Shown here: piece after piece, positions 37,726 to 47,189 of the stretch
How the letters are laid out: each line of letters begins with the position of its first letter
How positions within the stretch are numbered: position 1 is the stretch's first letter
NCBI GenBank assembly: GCA_964448285.1
Contig: CAYUWG010000014.1
Span: forward strand, 9,646-73,645
From: CAYUWG01 sp964448285
GTDB lineage: Bacteria; Bacteroidota; Ignavibacteria; SZUA-365
Reading direction: 5' to 3'
DNA: 64,000 bases
Translations under genes and position numbers: made by a program
Notes under the pieces: model-generated
Seen by the model: only the letters and a program-made list of their open reading frames with translations
What the model was told of the DNA's origin: nothing
Database searches by the model: none

Positions 37726-40700
37726 ATGCGCCCTTCGCTTCTCCTCGCTTTCCTTACCTCGACTCTTCTCCTCATACCATCCCGCGCATGGACGCAATCC
37801 ACCTGCGATGCCGACAAATCGTGCGTGGGGAATGCCTTGCAATTCACCGGCGGTGACTTAGACTATGTCGATGTGTTCAACACACCTGTGCTGAGCTCGA
37901 TCGATTCGACACGCGCATTTTCGCTGACGCTTTGGGTACATATATCCCGGCAACCGGGCGTAACGCAGTACATCGGCGGAGTGTGGGGACCGCGTGTCGA
38001 TCGGGATGATCGCTGGGTGCTCTATGTCGATCCGACGGATTCGCTGACGTTCGAACTCAGCAATGGGACGACGGATTTTGGACGCTTCGATAATACGGTC
38101 GTGAAAACATCGATGATCTATGGCGCATGGATTCACATTGCCGTCATGTGGGACGGCGCAAGCGAAACGGCAAGAATCGTTATCGATGGAAGAACGGTTG
38201 CGACAAGCCGAAATCCCGATTACCCTATCTCGGCGCTTCGACAGACCGTGAGCTATCTCCAATTCGGAAGCTTTAACGGACAGTCGAACGATCCGGTAAA
38301 CCACAAGACGCTTACCGGCACTCTCGATGAAATTCGTCTCTGGAATCGCGTCATTCCTGACGCCGAACTTCTCTGCAACCGCTTTGCGTCCCTGCAAGGA
38401 AATGAACCGGGATTGATTCTGTACTTCCGTTGCAACGAAACCGGCGGCGACGTACTCTGCGATGCTTCGCGCTTCAACGGAAGAGGAAATCGCAGAGGCG
38501 GCTTGCAGTTCGTTCCCGGTACACGCACGGTCGCACAGTCCGTTTTCATCACACCGCAATCGTTCGCTCTTCCGCTTGGCTGCCAGTCGGACACGACCTT
38601 GACTGTGAGCATCACCGACACTTCGTCGTGCAATCAAACGGTTTTCTTTTCCCTTTCCGGCAAGGACGCTTCGTCGTTCTCGCTGGCTGCTTCATCGTTT
38701 ACTCTTCAGCAGAATCAACCGTTCACGCTTCAGATTCGCACGAACATTCGCATCACGGGACAGATCAACGCGGTGCTTACCATTCGTCCATTGAACTCGT
38801 GCAATCCGACGGTCAATATTCCCATCGACATCACACGCAGAACGCAGCTTGCCGTATCGCTTCCGCGCGTGACATTCGATACGCTTTTCGGATGCGTGAA
38901 CAAGACGACGTCCGACACGACGCTTCGGCTCTGCAACGAAAGCGGCGGCCCGCTGACGATCAACAGCCTCCCTTCGAACATCGGACCCTTCTCCTTCACA
39001 CCCGTCGGATTTTCGCTTCCACTGACGTTGAATCCCGGCCAATGCGTGGACGTGATGCTGCGATTCGCTCCGCCGGATACCGGTTCATACTCTGACACGC
39101 TGCGCATCTCGTCCACGGATATTTGTCCCGGCAGCGGCCTCGTTCCGCTCTTCGGACGCCGCGTCGATATCGCACGATTGACCATCACGTCTGCGAACTT
39201 CGACCAGCCGATGGCGTGTCGTCGCTCGTTGAATCTGACACGCGAGTTTTTCCTTCGGAATTTCGCAGGAGAAAACTTCACGGTTGAGACAATCGAGTTC
39301 AGCAATTCCGTCTTCAGTTCTCCGACGGTGATGCCGTTTACCGCACGCCCGGGGATTGCCTATCGGATGTACATACGATTCCGTTCGAACGTGGAAGGAT
39401 ATTACACGGACACTGCTCGTGTGCGCATGAATTTCCGTGGCTGTATCGTGTATAAGAATATTCCTCTTGCGGGAAGGATCGTCGATGTCAAGCTCACGCC
39501 GCAGGATACGCTCGTGAACTTCGGCACCGTCACCGTTGGGCAAAGTGCCACGTTGCCGATCTCGATTTCCAACATCGGACTCGACACGCGCGACGTGTTC
39601 GTCTATCTCAGTTCCGGTCGTGTGTTTTCACTCGGCGGTGCAAACCGGTTCACGGTCACTCCGACCGGCACGCAATCCGTCAGCGTCACGTTCCGTCCGC
39701 TTGCGGCTTCGTTCTATCGTGACACGCTCTACTTCCAGGACGTGGGGTGCTCGATTCTCTATGCGGTGATACTTGAAGGCAACGGCATCTTTGGCTCACT
39801 CATTTTCGATCCGGGATATCTTCAAGCAGGAAACGTGATCAATTGCCGTTGCAGCACGGACACGGTGCGCGTAACGAACAATACCGGCGGGTCGTTGACG
39901 CTTCGCAGCGTAACCATCAGCGGTTCGACGAAATTCACTTTTCTCCCGCCACTGCCAAGTGCGAATGAAGTTCTCGCGGCGAATGAGACGAGAATGTTCG
40001 TCATCCGGTATTGCCCGAACGGCGCCCCGGATTTTGTCACCGAGGTAGCCGATCTCGTCTTCGATACCGATGGTCCGGAGGGCGTGCTTCGCCTGTTGCT
40101 TCGAGGAACGAACATCGAACCGAAACTCACCATCGATCCTGTTACGAACTATGGCAGCGTCGAAGTGGGCACCAGTCAGGTTCGCGTATTGCAACTGACG
40201 AATCCCAGCCCGACGCCCGTTCGTGTCGATTCATTCAGCGTCAGCGGTCCGTTCACGATCGTGAACGCTGTTCCGCCGCTTGGCTCGACGCTTCAGTACC
40301 GCGATACGATGCTCGTGACGGTGCAATTCTCCCCGCCATCCAATGCAACGTACAACGGACAGATACGAGCGCTTTCAAATACACCGTGCCCGATCAACAC
40401 GAGCGGTAGCCTGACGGGACAAGGCATCATCGTGCCGCTGTTCGTACCGTGGTCAACGGTAGTCTTCAGCGAAGCGACGCGGTGCGACAGCGTCGTGCGC
40501 ATCGTCGGACTCGTGAACGACGGCAGCGTCCCGATCCGCGTCGATTCGATCTGGATCATCGGACGCGATTCGGTTTCGTTCACATGGCGAGGGAGAACGT
40601 TCAACGGACAGCCGCCGCGCGACGTCCCGGCGATGTTTGCAGACAGCATCGACATCATCTATCATCCGAACCGCTCGCAAAACGTTCAGTCCATCGCTCA

Positions 40701-41793
40701 GATAAAGATTGCTGCGACGACGAGGCTCGGTCAACAGATATTCACGATCAATCTCGTCGGTGGCCGCATTCAGCAGTTCATTCCGAACAGAAACCTCGTC
40801 GCGTTTCCTACCACCGCGGTTCGAAACACGTCCGGTCCGGTCTCGATCGCATTTCAGAATCCGAGCTATCTTGAAACACTGTACATCGATTCGATTTCTT
40901 TCGTCCCGGACCAGCGCGTGTTCGCCACGAGCGGCGTGCTGCCTCTCGTGATTCCACCACGGCAGACGCGAATCTTCCAGTTCTATTTCTCGCCGCGTGC
41001 GGGCTTGCTGTACACGGCAAAGATTCGTCTTGTGACACGGGTGAAGTGCGTGGAGATCGACACGACGATTTCGATCACCGGCGACGGATACACCCCGCCG
41101 TGGCTCACGTCGATCTGCATCGATTCATCGTTCGCGGCAAACATCGGTGACGTCTTGCGTTTGCCCGTCATGCTCAATCGCTCCATTCCGCAGAATCCTC
41201 TCGACATCCATCTCTTCGTCGGATTCCATCGGCGCGCGCTTCAGTACATCGGATTCGAGCCTGTGTTCACCACGTCGCCGGTGCGCGATACACTGCAACC
41301 GGACGGGGTGAGGATTTCTCTGCGTGCAAATCAAAACGTCACAGCCGGTCCGATCGGGTACATCACGTTTCGCGTCGCAGCTTCGGACTCGATGCAGTTC
41401 CTCATGCGCACCGACAGTATCGGTTTCACATCCGACTCCGTCATTGCACTCGCGCTCTTTGCCGACGGCTGCGACAGGATGGTGACCGTCAATCCGAAGT
41501 GCGGAATCACGCGGATGGAGTTCAGCGAGAGCCGCTACGAACTCGGTCAGTGCTATCCGAATCCAACCGGCAACCTCACGCGGATCGAATACGAAACGAT
41601 GGAAGACACGCCCCTGCGCATCGATCTTCGCGACACGGCGGGACGCATCGTTGCAGTGCTCGTCGATTCGTTTCACCAGCACGGCCGCTACGTCCTGACG
41701 CTCGATGCCTCGACTCTTGCGAGCGGCGTGTACAGTTACATGATGCAGACGCCAAACTTCACCGCAACACGAACGATGGTTGTGATAAAATGA
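37726..41793 (+). CDS. Giant LamG / choice-of-anchor-D surface protein, T9SS sorted
   Basis: A 1,355-residue protein with a signal peptide (LLLAFLTSTLLLIPSRAWTQ). Residues ~30-215 form a LamG/concanavalin-like domain (FSLTLWVHISRQPG, GAWIHIAVMWDGASETARI, GTLDEIRLWNRVIPDAEL). Then come repeated choice-of-anchor-D/ASPM-SPD2-hydin-like Ig domains (motifs like VNFGTVTVGQSATLPISISN). A segment near 1105-1230 resembles cohesin (GDVLRLPVMLNRS, PIGYITFRVA). The last ~90 residues are a T9SS domain (CYPNPTGNLTRIEYE, final MVVIK). Its TGA overlaps the ATG of the OmpA-family gene, so the two are coupled. It is probably an elongated surface adhesin. Confidence 0.87.
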   Translation: MRPSLLLAFLTSTLLLIPSRAWTQSTCDADKSCVGNALQFTGGDLDYVDVFNTPVLSSIDSTRAFSLTLWVHISRQPGVTQYIGGVWGPRVDRDDRWVLYVDPTDSLTFELSNGTTDFGRFDNTVVKTSMIYGAWIHIAVMWDGASETARIVIDGRTVATSRNPDYPISALRQTVSYLQFGSFNGQSNDPVNHKTLTGTLDEIRLWNRVIPDAELLCNRFASLQGNEPGLILYFRCNETGGDVLCDASRFNGRGNRRGGLQFVPGTRTVAQSVFITPQSFALPLGCQSDTTLTVSITDTSSCNQTVFFSLSGKDASSFSLAASSFTLQQNQPFTLQIRTNIRITGQINAVLTIRPLNSCNPTVNIPIDITRRTQLAVSLPRVTFDTLFGCVNKTTSDTTLRLCNESGGPLTINSLPSNIGPFSFTPVGFSLPLTLNPGQCVDVMLRFAPPDTGSYSDTLRISSTDICPGSGLVPLFGRRVDIARLTITSANFDQPMACRRSLNLTREFFLRNFAGENFTVETIEFSNSVFSSPTVMPFTARPGIAYRMYIRFRSNVEGYYTDTARVRMNFRGCIVYKNIPLAGRIVDVKLTPQDTLVNFGTVTVGQSATLPISISNIGLDTRDVFVYLSSGRVFSLGGANRFTVTPTGTQSVSVTFRPLAASFYRDTLYFQDVGCSILYAVILEGNGIFGSLIFDPGYLQAGNVINCRCSTDTVRVTNNTGGSLTLRSVTISGSTKFTFLPPLPSANEVLAANETRMFVIRYCPNGAPDFVTEVADLVFDTDGPEGVLRLLLRGTNIEPKLTIDPVTNYGSVEVGTSQVRVLQLTNPSPTPVRVDSFSVSGPFTIVNAVPPLGSTLQYRDTMLVTVQFSPPSNATYNGQIRALSNTPCPINTSGSLTGQGIIVPLFVPWSTVVFSEATRCDSVVRIVGLVNDGSVPIRVDSIWIIGRDSVSFTWRGRTFNGQPPRDVPAMFADSIDIIYHPNRSQNVQSIAQIKIAATTRLGQQIFTINLVGGRIQQFIPNRNLVAFPTTAVRNTSGPVSIAFQNPSYLETLYIDSISFVPDQRVFATSGVLPLVIPPRQTRIFQFYFSPRAGLLYTAKIRLVTRVKCVEIDTTISITGDGYTPPWLTSICIDSSFAANIGDVLRLPVMLNRSIPQNPLDIHLFVGFHRRALQYIGFEPVFTTSPVRDTLQPDGVRISLRANQNVTAGPIGYITFRVAASDSMQFLMRTDSIGFTSDSVIALALFADGCDRMVTVNPKCGITRMEFSESRYELGQCYPNPTGNLTRIEYETMEDTPLRIDLRDTAGRIVAVLVDSFHQHGRYVLTLDASTLASGVYSYMMQTPNFTATRTMVVIK

Positions 41794-43787
41794 AGCGAAG
41801 GATTTCTTTCTCATTGAAAAATGCATACAGCTCCGTGCATCGTTCGGTCGTTCTTCTATTCGTTCTCCCGTTCAGCCTGTTCGCACAAGAAAGCCCGTCG
41901 TATTACGCAGGCGGTGGCGTCGGCTACGGACATTCGTGGCACAACACGATTCAACCCGTGTATCGCAACGCAGGTGACTGTGGACAGTTTGCCGATGGAT
42001 CGGGTGAAGGAATGGTTGCGCATCTCGGGGGCGAGGTTGTTCTGCTCCCCTGGCTGCGAGGAGTTGCGCAACTCGTGTTCGCACAGCTCAGCGGTGAGAT
42101 GAAAGTTCCGTGCGATAACGGCATCATCGTTTGGAGCGGCAAGGACAATGATTTCGTCCCGCTCGTCCGTGAGCACCGGAAAGATGTACGGCTCGATTAC
42201 GGTCTCGTCGAGTTGGGAGTGAAGTTCGTCCCGCTTGAAGTTCCATTGTTCGCGACACTCGGCATCAGCGTCGGTGCGCCGATCTTTCGTGCGGACTTCC
42301 TGCAGGACGAACGCATCGTCTCTCCCGATGGAGCGCTCTTCCCGGATTTTTCCGTTCGACGTGAAACTGCGAGCGGAGCGATGGATGACACGCAGTTACG
42401 CACGGCGCTGATTGTCGGCGTCGGTTACACGGTTTCGCTCCACAACAACGTCGAAGCGTCACCGGAAATTTCGTATGCACATGCCTTGACGAACGCAACA
42501 ACGAGCGACGACTGGAAGATCAATCATCTTCGCGCAGGGATTAGTGTGAAGTGGGGATTCGGCATACCGGAACCGCCGCCGCCGCCAACGCTTCCTCCAC
42601 CACCTCCGCCGCCGCCAACGCCGCCGCCGCCGCCAACTGCGATGATCGGAACAACGACGGACGCTTCGATCAGCATCACGGAGACGTTCGTCACGGAGAC
42701 GTTTCCGATACTACCCTATATCTTTTTCGAAAAGGGTTCGGAATCGCTTTCAGACAAGTATCGACAAATGGACGAACGCGACGCCGCGACGTTCACCGAA
42801 GCGGGGCTTCCCCGAAAAACGCTCGACATCTACTATCATATTCTCGACATCATGGGACGCCGCCTGCGCGATAATCCGAAAATCACCATCACGCTCATCG
42901 GTTCGACGGACGACAGAGACATCGAACAAGGCAACGATACTCTCGCCCGCCATCGTGCAGAGGCTGTGATGCGATATTTCACCGACGTGTGGAAAATTTC
43001 TGCGAAGCGCATTGCCATCACGACGCAGCGCCTCCCGCCGATTCCCACGAGCCGCATCTATGACGAAGGCGATGAGGAAAACCGCCGCGTCGATATCGCA
43101 TCCCAATCCGATGAGCTTTTTCGGCCCGTCGTTCATGAGCGATTCAGCGAGTACGCCATCACACCTCCGACAATGGAGATGTCGCTCGGTTCTGAGTCAT
43201 CGACCGAGATGAAGAAGTGGTCGGTAACGGTACGGCACCAAAGCGAAGAGATCGCATCATTCGGCGGGGAAGGTTCGCCGCCACCGATTTTGCGATGGCA
43301 GCTCGACGATGCCTTCGCTGCGCGTATGAACCAGGGCGATGAACTGGACGCAACGCTTTCGGTCACGGACGCGAACGACAACAGCGCACGATCGCAGATC
43401 ACCATCCCCGTCATGAAGCAGCAAAGCTCGTTCGAAATCGGGCGACTGAGTTTGATCGTATTCGATTTCGACCGTTCGGACATGCTTCCGCACAACCAGC
43501 GCATGATCAAGCGCTTCGTCGCCGAAGCGATCAAGCCGACATCCGAAGTCATGATTACCGGCTCGACGGACAGGCTTGGAGAAGCAGATCATAACGAGAA
43601 ACTTTCGACCGCGCGCGCGGAGAATGTGAAAGCGATTCTTCTCACGCAGAACCCAGCCTACCGAAAGCTCGAATCCCGCGGTATCGGCGAAGCGCCCGAC
43701 CTCTTCGACAACGATCTTCCTGAAGGACGCTTCTATTGCCGCACCGTCGCCGTGGAAGTGAAGACTCCGTTAGAGTTGGAGAAGTGA
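41790..43787 (+). CDS. OmpA-family protein with beta-barrel, Pro-rich linker and two OmpA-like domains
   Basis: A 665-residue protein starting at the ATGA overlap with the upstream cargo gene. The signal peptide ends around LFVLPFSLFAQ. Residues ~35-255 look like an outer-membrane barrel. A poly-proline linker follows (~262-283, DNA about 42570-42640). The first OmpA-like domain (~305-440) contains TLIGSTDDRDIEQGN and ENRRVDIAS. The second (~545-660) contains IVFDFDRSDMLPHNQ and ITGSTDRLGEADHNEKLSTA, which resemble the peptidoglycan-binding core. It could hold the coupled giant protein at the cell wall. Confidence 0.87.
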   Translation: MKRRISFSLKNAYSSVHRSVVLLFVLPFSLFAQESPSYYAGGGVGYGHSWHNTIQPVYRNAGDCGQFADGSGEGMVAHLGGEVVLLPWLRGVAQLVFAQLSGEMKVPCDNGIIVWSGKDNDFVPLVREHRKDVRLDYGLVELGVKFVPLEVPLFATLGISVGAPIFRADFLQDERIVSPDGALFPDFSVRRETASGAMDDTQLRTALIVGVGYTVSLHNNVEASPEISYAHALTNATTSDDWKINHLRAGISVKWGFGIPEPPPPPTLPPPPPPPPTPPPPPTAMIGTTTDASISITETFVTETFPILPYIFFEKGSESLSDKYRQMDERDAATFTEAGLPRKTLDIYYHILDIMGRRLRDNPKITITLIGSTDDRDIEQGNDTLARHRAEAVMRYFTDVWKISAKRIAITTQRLPPIPTSRIYDEGDEENRRVDIASQSDELFRPVVHERFSEYAITPPTMEMSLGSESSTEMKKWSVTVRHQSEEIASFGGEGSPPPILRWQLDDAFAARMNQGDELDATLSVTDANDNSARSQITIPVMKQQSSFEIGRLSLIVFDFDRSDMLPHNQRMIKRFVAEAIKPTSEVMITGSTDRLGEADHNEKLSTARAENVKAILLTQNPAYRKLESRGIGEAPDLFDNDLPEGRFYCRTVAVEVKTPLELEK

Positions 43788-43829
43788 TTCTCATTGATTG
43801 TGAAAATCCCGATGGTTCGTGAGGACGTT

Positions 43830-43925
43830 TTACTCGCTGATCGCGAGATAGATTGCGATCATCCACAGCAGGATACTGAGTATCAGAAGCGCAATTGAGA
43901 GGAGATTGTCCGCCACGTTCTTCAT
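43830..43925 (-). CDS. 31-residue single-helix membrane peptide (predicted)
   Basis: A short frame encoding MKNVADNLLSIALL and continuing ILSILLWMIAIYLAISE. It has a charged start, one hydrophobic helix and an acidic end, typical of small inner-membrane peptides. It begins 12 bases after the stop of the outer-membrane protein gene on the same strand, so it could be the third gene of the hydrolase/OMP unit. The ATG is the only possible start. It is below the size of most gene callers. No clear ribosome-binding site was seen, so I keep the confidence moderate. Confidence 0.5.
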   Translation of the reverse strand: MKNVADNLLSIALLILSILLWMIAIYLAISE

Positions 43926-43937
43926 GATGATACTTCG

Positions 43938-44603
43938 TCAGAAGCTCATACCGACGCCCAGTTGAGCGTAATAAGGTATGACGGCATTTTCCTGATCGTC
44001 ATGCGCATTGGTGAAACCGATCCGGACGGAAAGATCGAGGTTCTCTCCTAACGATTTCCCGCCTTGGATGCCATAGTAGAAATGACCTGCCGTCGGGATG
44101 TACCATCCGTCTTTGATCGCAGGGAAATAGGTGCGCATGATGTCGGAATTCTTTAGGTGCGTCGTCACTGCTTTGTCGAAACCGAATTCACCGGCTGCAT
44201 ACCAGGTGGACTTGTAGTAACCAGCCACGATGCCAAGATCAGCACCGAAGCTTACGATCCTCACCAAAGCCGTTTGATGCCTTCGAAAAATGGATTGCAC
44301 TTTTATCGCCATCGAGAAACCATCGGCCTCAACGATTTCCACTTGCCCGCCAAGCTTTACTTTGAAATCATCCAGGAGGTCGTCTCCCATGGGAAGAGAG
44401 AAATCCAATCCGAAGGCAATCGGCTTGATGAGGGTGAACGTTCGGTAATAACCGAATTGTGTCGTAACGCCGAAGTCATAGCCTGCATTGAGCTGCAGGA
44501 TATTTGGTTGTTCTGCGCGTACTGAGCGCCAGTTGACGTTCTGTGAAGAGACGATTTCTGTCATCGCCATTACGATTGCAAGAGCTGTTATGAGCGTTTT
44601 CAT
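43938..44603 (-). CDS. Outer-membrane beta-barrel-like protein of unknown function
   Basis: A 221-residue protein with a signal peptide (LITALAIVMAMTEIVSSQ). Amphipathic strands are visible throughout (LNAGYDFGVTTQFGYYRTF, PIAFGLDFSLPMGDD, KLGGQVEIVEADGFSMAIK, SVRIGFTNAH) and it ends with an aromatic residue (YAQLGVGMSF), the terminal-Phe signal recognised by the BAM complex. It therefore looks like an 8-10-stranded porin-like barrel. It lies 33 bases after the alpha/beta hydrolase gene and precedes the 31-residue peptide. Confidence 0.7.
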   Translation of the reverse strand: MKTLITALAIVMAMTEIVSSQNVNWRSVRAEQPNILQLNAGYDFGVTTQFGYYRTFTLIKPIAFGLDFSLPMGDDLLDDFKVKLGGQVEIVEADGFSMAIKVQSIFRRHQTALVRIVSFGADLGIVAGYYKSTWYAAGEFGFDKAVTTHLKNSDIMRTYFPAIKDGWYIPTAGHFYYGIQGGKSLGENLDLSVRIGFTNAHDDQENAVIPYYAQLGVGMSF

Positions 44604-44636
44604 GATGATACTCCTATTGATTGTTATAAGTGATCG

Positions 44637-45620
44637 TTATCTGACCGTGTTGAGATACGCTTTGACTGCAGGATAGAACTTCTCCCAGCCGAAGTATGGG
44701 ATCTCGTGACCCGTACCTTTGATTTCAACGAGCTGCACTTTCGGGTACGCTGAAGAAACGTGTTCGGCATGTGCCCTTCCGTATGCTGCATTCAGTTCAC
44801 TGTACAGGAAGAGAACTTCCGTTGTGTATCGGGAGAGGTTCGCTGTGAAGTCGAATGGATCTTCCTCCGCAATCTCTCGTGAAGCGAAGTTGCATATGGC
44901 TCCTTGCCGCCAGAAGGGAAGCGGCTCTCTCTGGCCGATCTTGTTTCCGTCGGCGAAGGTCGCAGCAGTTTGCAATGCGGCCTTGTAGTCAAGCTTGATG
45001 TGATCATTGCCGTTGATCAGTTGATCGAGATAGAGGTAATCATTGCTCGTCTCTGCAAACAGGTTGGGCGATTGGGAGCGCTCGATGTATTCCTTCGCAT
45101 CGTTCCAAGTGAATCCTCCGGGTTCGCTCAGGATCGCTCCACTGATCTTTCCCGGATACTCGTTGACGTATGCCGTTGCCAACATGGCTCCCCATGATTG
45201 TCCTAACAGGAAAACCTTTTGATCCTCTCTCTGTCGATAGTAGTTGATGACTCCATCGAGATCATCGATGAAGAGTTGAACGCCGGTGAAGGTCGCACGA
45301 TCGTGACGCTTGGACAATCCCGAACCTCGTTGGTCGTAGAAGACAACGAAGTACCCGTCCTCCGAGAAAGTGCTGCATTTGAGAAGTGCCCTGTAGTCGC
45401 CGCCGGGTCCTCCATGAAGAACGACTAACATAGGATTGTTCGGATTGCCGAAGGTCTCGGAATGAAGCTGTGTGCCATTTACTGAAATGGAAGGGAGTGA
45501 ACGATCTTCGTCCACTGTCTGGGGGACTAACAATCCAGGATCGTTTGGATCGAGGATTTCACAGGAACTCAGAATGGCAGCCGCTGCGACTGTCACGAGT
45601 AGGAAAAAGAGGTTTTTCAT
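44637..45620 (-). CDS. Secreted alpha/beta hydrolase (proline iminopeptidase-like) lipoprotein
   Basis: A 327-residue protein. The ATG at 45620 gives a lipoprotein signal with lipobox LSSC (FLLVTVAAAAILSSC). The hydrolase core shows the oxyanion motif LHGGPGGDYRALL, the nucleophile elbow GQSWGAMLA with catalytic Ser, a likely catalytic Asp/Glu region near LFLYSELNAAYG and the catalytic His in IKGTGHEIPYFG. This is the S33 peptidase pattern (proline iminopeptidase-like). An earlier start at 45671 is less likely because the signal sequence would be pushed inward. Substrate specificity is uncertain. Confidence 0.85.
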   Translation of the reverse strand: MKNLFFLLVTVAAAAILSSCEILDPNDPGLLVPQTVDEDRSLPSISVNGTQLHSETFGNPNNPMLVVLHGGPGGDYRALLKCSTFSEDGYFVVFYDQRGSGLSKRHDRATFTGVQLFIDDLDGVINYYRQREDQKVFLLGQSWGAMLATAYVNEYPGKISGAILSEPGGFTWNDAKEYIERSQSPNLFAETSNDYLYLDQLINGNDHIKLDYKAALQTAATFADGNKIGQREPLPFWRQGAICNFASREIAEEDPFDFTANLSRYTTEVLFLYSELNAAYGRAHAEHVSSAYPKVQLVEIKGTGHEIPYFGWEKFYPAVKAYLNTVR

Positions 45621-45710
45621 TGTTGCTCCAGAATTTGTTTGTGGAAATGGTGGATTCATTTTCTGGAGCAATTAACGGGAGCCACAATGCGAATTCGCGT
45701 CATCTTGAAG

Positions 45711-45752
45711 GTTGACACGTCTTAAGTGGTGCGACCTTGCACGTTGACACGT
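45711..45752. promoter_or_regulatory. Direct 10-base repeat, possible operator of the AraC-type regulator
   Basis: GTTGACACGT occurs at 45711-45720 and again at 45743-45752, 32 bases apart start to start, about three helical turns. The pair lies between the AraC-type gene and the hydrolase gene. AraC-family proteins often bind spaced direct half-sites, so this is a candidate operator. Confidence 0.35.
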
Positions 45753-45781
45753 TCGAAACGGCAAATAAGCCAAGGAACCGT

Positions 45782-45807
45782 CTGACACGAGGGAGACTCC
45801 CTGTCAG
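45782..45807. other. Inverted repeat between regulator and hydrolase genes
   Basis: CTGACA and TGTCAG enclose GGGAG and CTCCC with a short bulge, forming an 11-bp imperfect hairpin. No T-run follows, so it could be an operator or an RNA structure rather than a terminator. Confidence 0.4.
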
Positions 45808-45850
45808 GCGTTATGCTGAACTCACACGGACTGTCGAGACTTCGCGGACG

Positions 45851-46954
45851 CTAAGGCGTTGTGTCCCGGCTTTCCGTTATTGAACTGAAATATTCGGAGG
45901 GTGTCTGGCCTGTGGCCTTCTTGAAATAGCGGTTGAATGAAGACTTCGAGTTGAATCCGCAATCATATGCGATCGAGAGCAGTGTGAGATGCCGGTTGCG
46001 CGGCATTGCGATAAGCCGCTTGAATTCGTCAACCCTGTACGTGTTCACGAAATCGTAGAAATTCTTCTTCTCTTTCTGATTGATGATCTGTGAGAGATAG
46101 TTGGAATGGACACCCAATCGTGACGACAGGTCGCTGATCGACAGATCACTCTTTTTATACAGAGCATCGACAGCCATGAGCTCTTTCAGCTCTTCATGCA
46201 GTTTCGCCGACGCTTCTTCTGTCAAACCTGATTTCGGGTACTTCTTCTTCTGTTCACTTTCAGGCTCCGTTTTCATTTGCTTCGGCGAGAAGATGTCGGC
46301 TTGCCGCACACCAAAAAAGCCGATGAGAAAAACGAACAGCACCATGCCGCTCAGGATCAACACATCGCTGTTGAAGGCGATCACGAGCACCCAGATTCCC
46401 CCCAACCCGAAAGTGAGTACCTGCAGCCATTGCAGATTGACCTTCTCCAAATCCGAAAACTGGTCGCGAATGGCTTTCCTGTGTTTCCTGATCAGAAGAG
46501 CAGACCAAGTGACATACACGATCCCAGTAAGTTGATTCGCGTATGCTCGAAACATATTCAGCATCTCGAAGCCGGCACCGTGAGTCCGGTAGATGTGAGC
46601 TTTCTCTTCTCCGGAAAGAATGAAAAAAGGAATGAGCCACAAATACAGGATGCTTGCCGGGATGAAATGCAGGAAGAGAAACCTCCTCCGTTCAGGCAAT
46701 TGATTGGTCAGGAAGCAAACATAGAGGTACAGGAAGACGCCATGGAAGAGAGGGAACGGCTGCTCGATGCCGAGCAGGAACGGGTAATTGAATATCTCTT
46801 CTGTGACGTAGAGATAGGCTAAAAACAGATGAGCGACGACAAGAAACATCCACACGGTCAGTATGCGGTCTGCCGTGGATTTCTGCTTCTTGCTCATGAG
46901 CAAGAACTCGATGAACACGGCAAGCCCTATTCCGGCAACGAAAAACATCTTCAT
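45851..46954 (-). CDS. AraC-family regulator with N-terminal membrane domain
   Basis: A 367-residue protein. The first ~225 residues contain six or seven hydrophobic helices (FVAGIGLAVFIEFLLM, ILTVWMFLVVAHLFLAYLY and others). The C-terminal ~110 residues form an AraC/XylS DNA-binding domain with two helix-turn-helix motifs (SISDLSSRLGVHSNYLSQII; LLSIAYDCGFNSKSSFNRYF). Membrane-bound AraC regulators of this shape are frequent in Bacteroidota and sense extracytoplasmic signals. Its stop lies about 230 bases upstream of the hydrolase gene on the same strand, so it may control that unit. Confidence 0.9.
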   Translation of the reverse strand: MKMFFVAGIGLAVFIEFLLMSKKQKSTADRILTVWMFLVVAHLFLAYLYVTEEIFNYPFLLGIEQPFPLFHGVFLYLYVCFLTNQLPERRRFLFLHFIPASILYLWLIPFFILSGEEKAHIYRTHGAGFEMLNMFRAYANQLTGIVYVTWSALLIRKHRKAIRDQFSDLEKVNLQWLQVLTFGLGGIWVLVIAFNSDVLILSGMVLFVFLIGFFGVRQADIFSPKQMKTEPESEQKKKYPKSGLTEEASAKLHEELKELMAVDALYKKSDLSISDLSSRLGVHSNYLSQIINQKEKKNFYDFVNTYRVDEFKRLIAMPRNRHLTLLSIAYDCGFNSKSSFNRYFKKATGQTPSEYFSSITESRDTTP

Positions 46955-47058
46955 GCTGGGGATCCTATTCGGTCATGAATTGACATTCGAGGTGTGCGCG
47001 ATAACATGTTACCGCAAGTTTTCATAGATGAATCGACGCTCGCTCATTGAAGGCAAAA

Positions 47059-47092
47059 TAAAAAAAGGGCTGACCCTTTCGAATCAGCCCTT
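47059..47092 (-). terminator. Terminator, copy 1 of a duplicated 64-bp element
   Basis: On the minus strand AAGGGCTGA pairs with TCAGCCCTT and is followed by a T-run, about 100 bases beyond the stop of the cargo gene at 47190. The surrounding 64 bases (47030-47093) recur nearly unchanged at 48858-48921. Confidence 0.85.
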
Positions 47093-47189
47093 GATTACTG
47101 GCGTCGGTTGAGTCGTCCCATACCGCACATGGTCTGCGTCCGCGTGTGGTAAGAATCCTAATCGTCTCGTAGCGATCTACAACAGCTTT

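Noticed and set aside
37858..38637. Minus-strand open frame of 259 codons
   Set aside because: Antisense to the LamG cargo gene; no start signal or domain.
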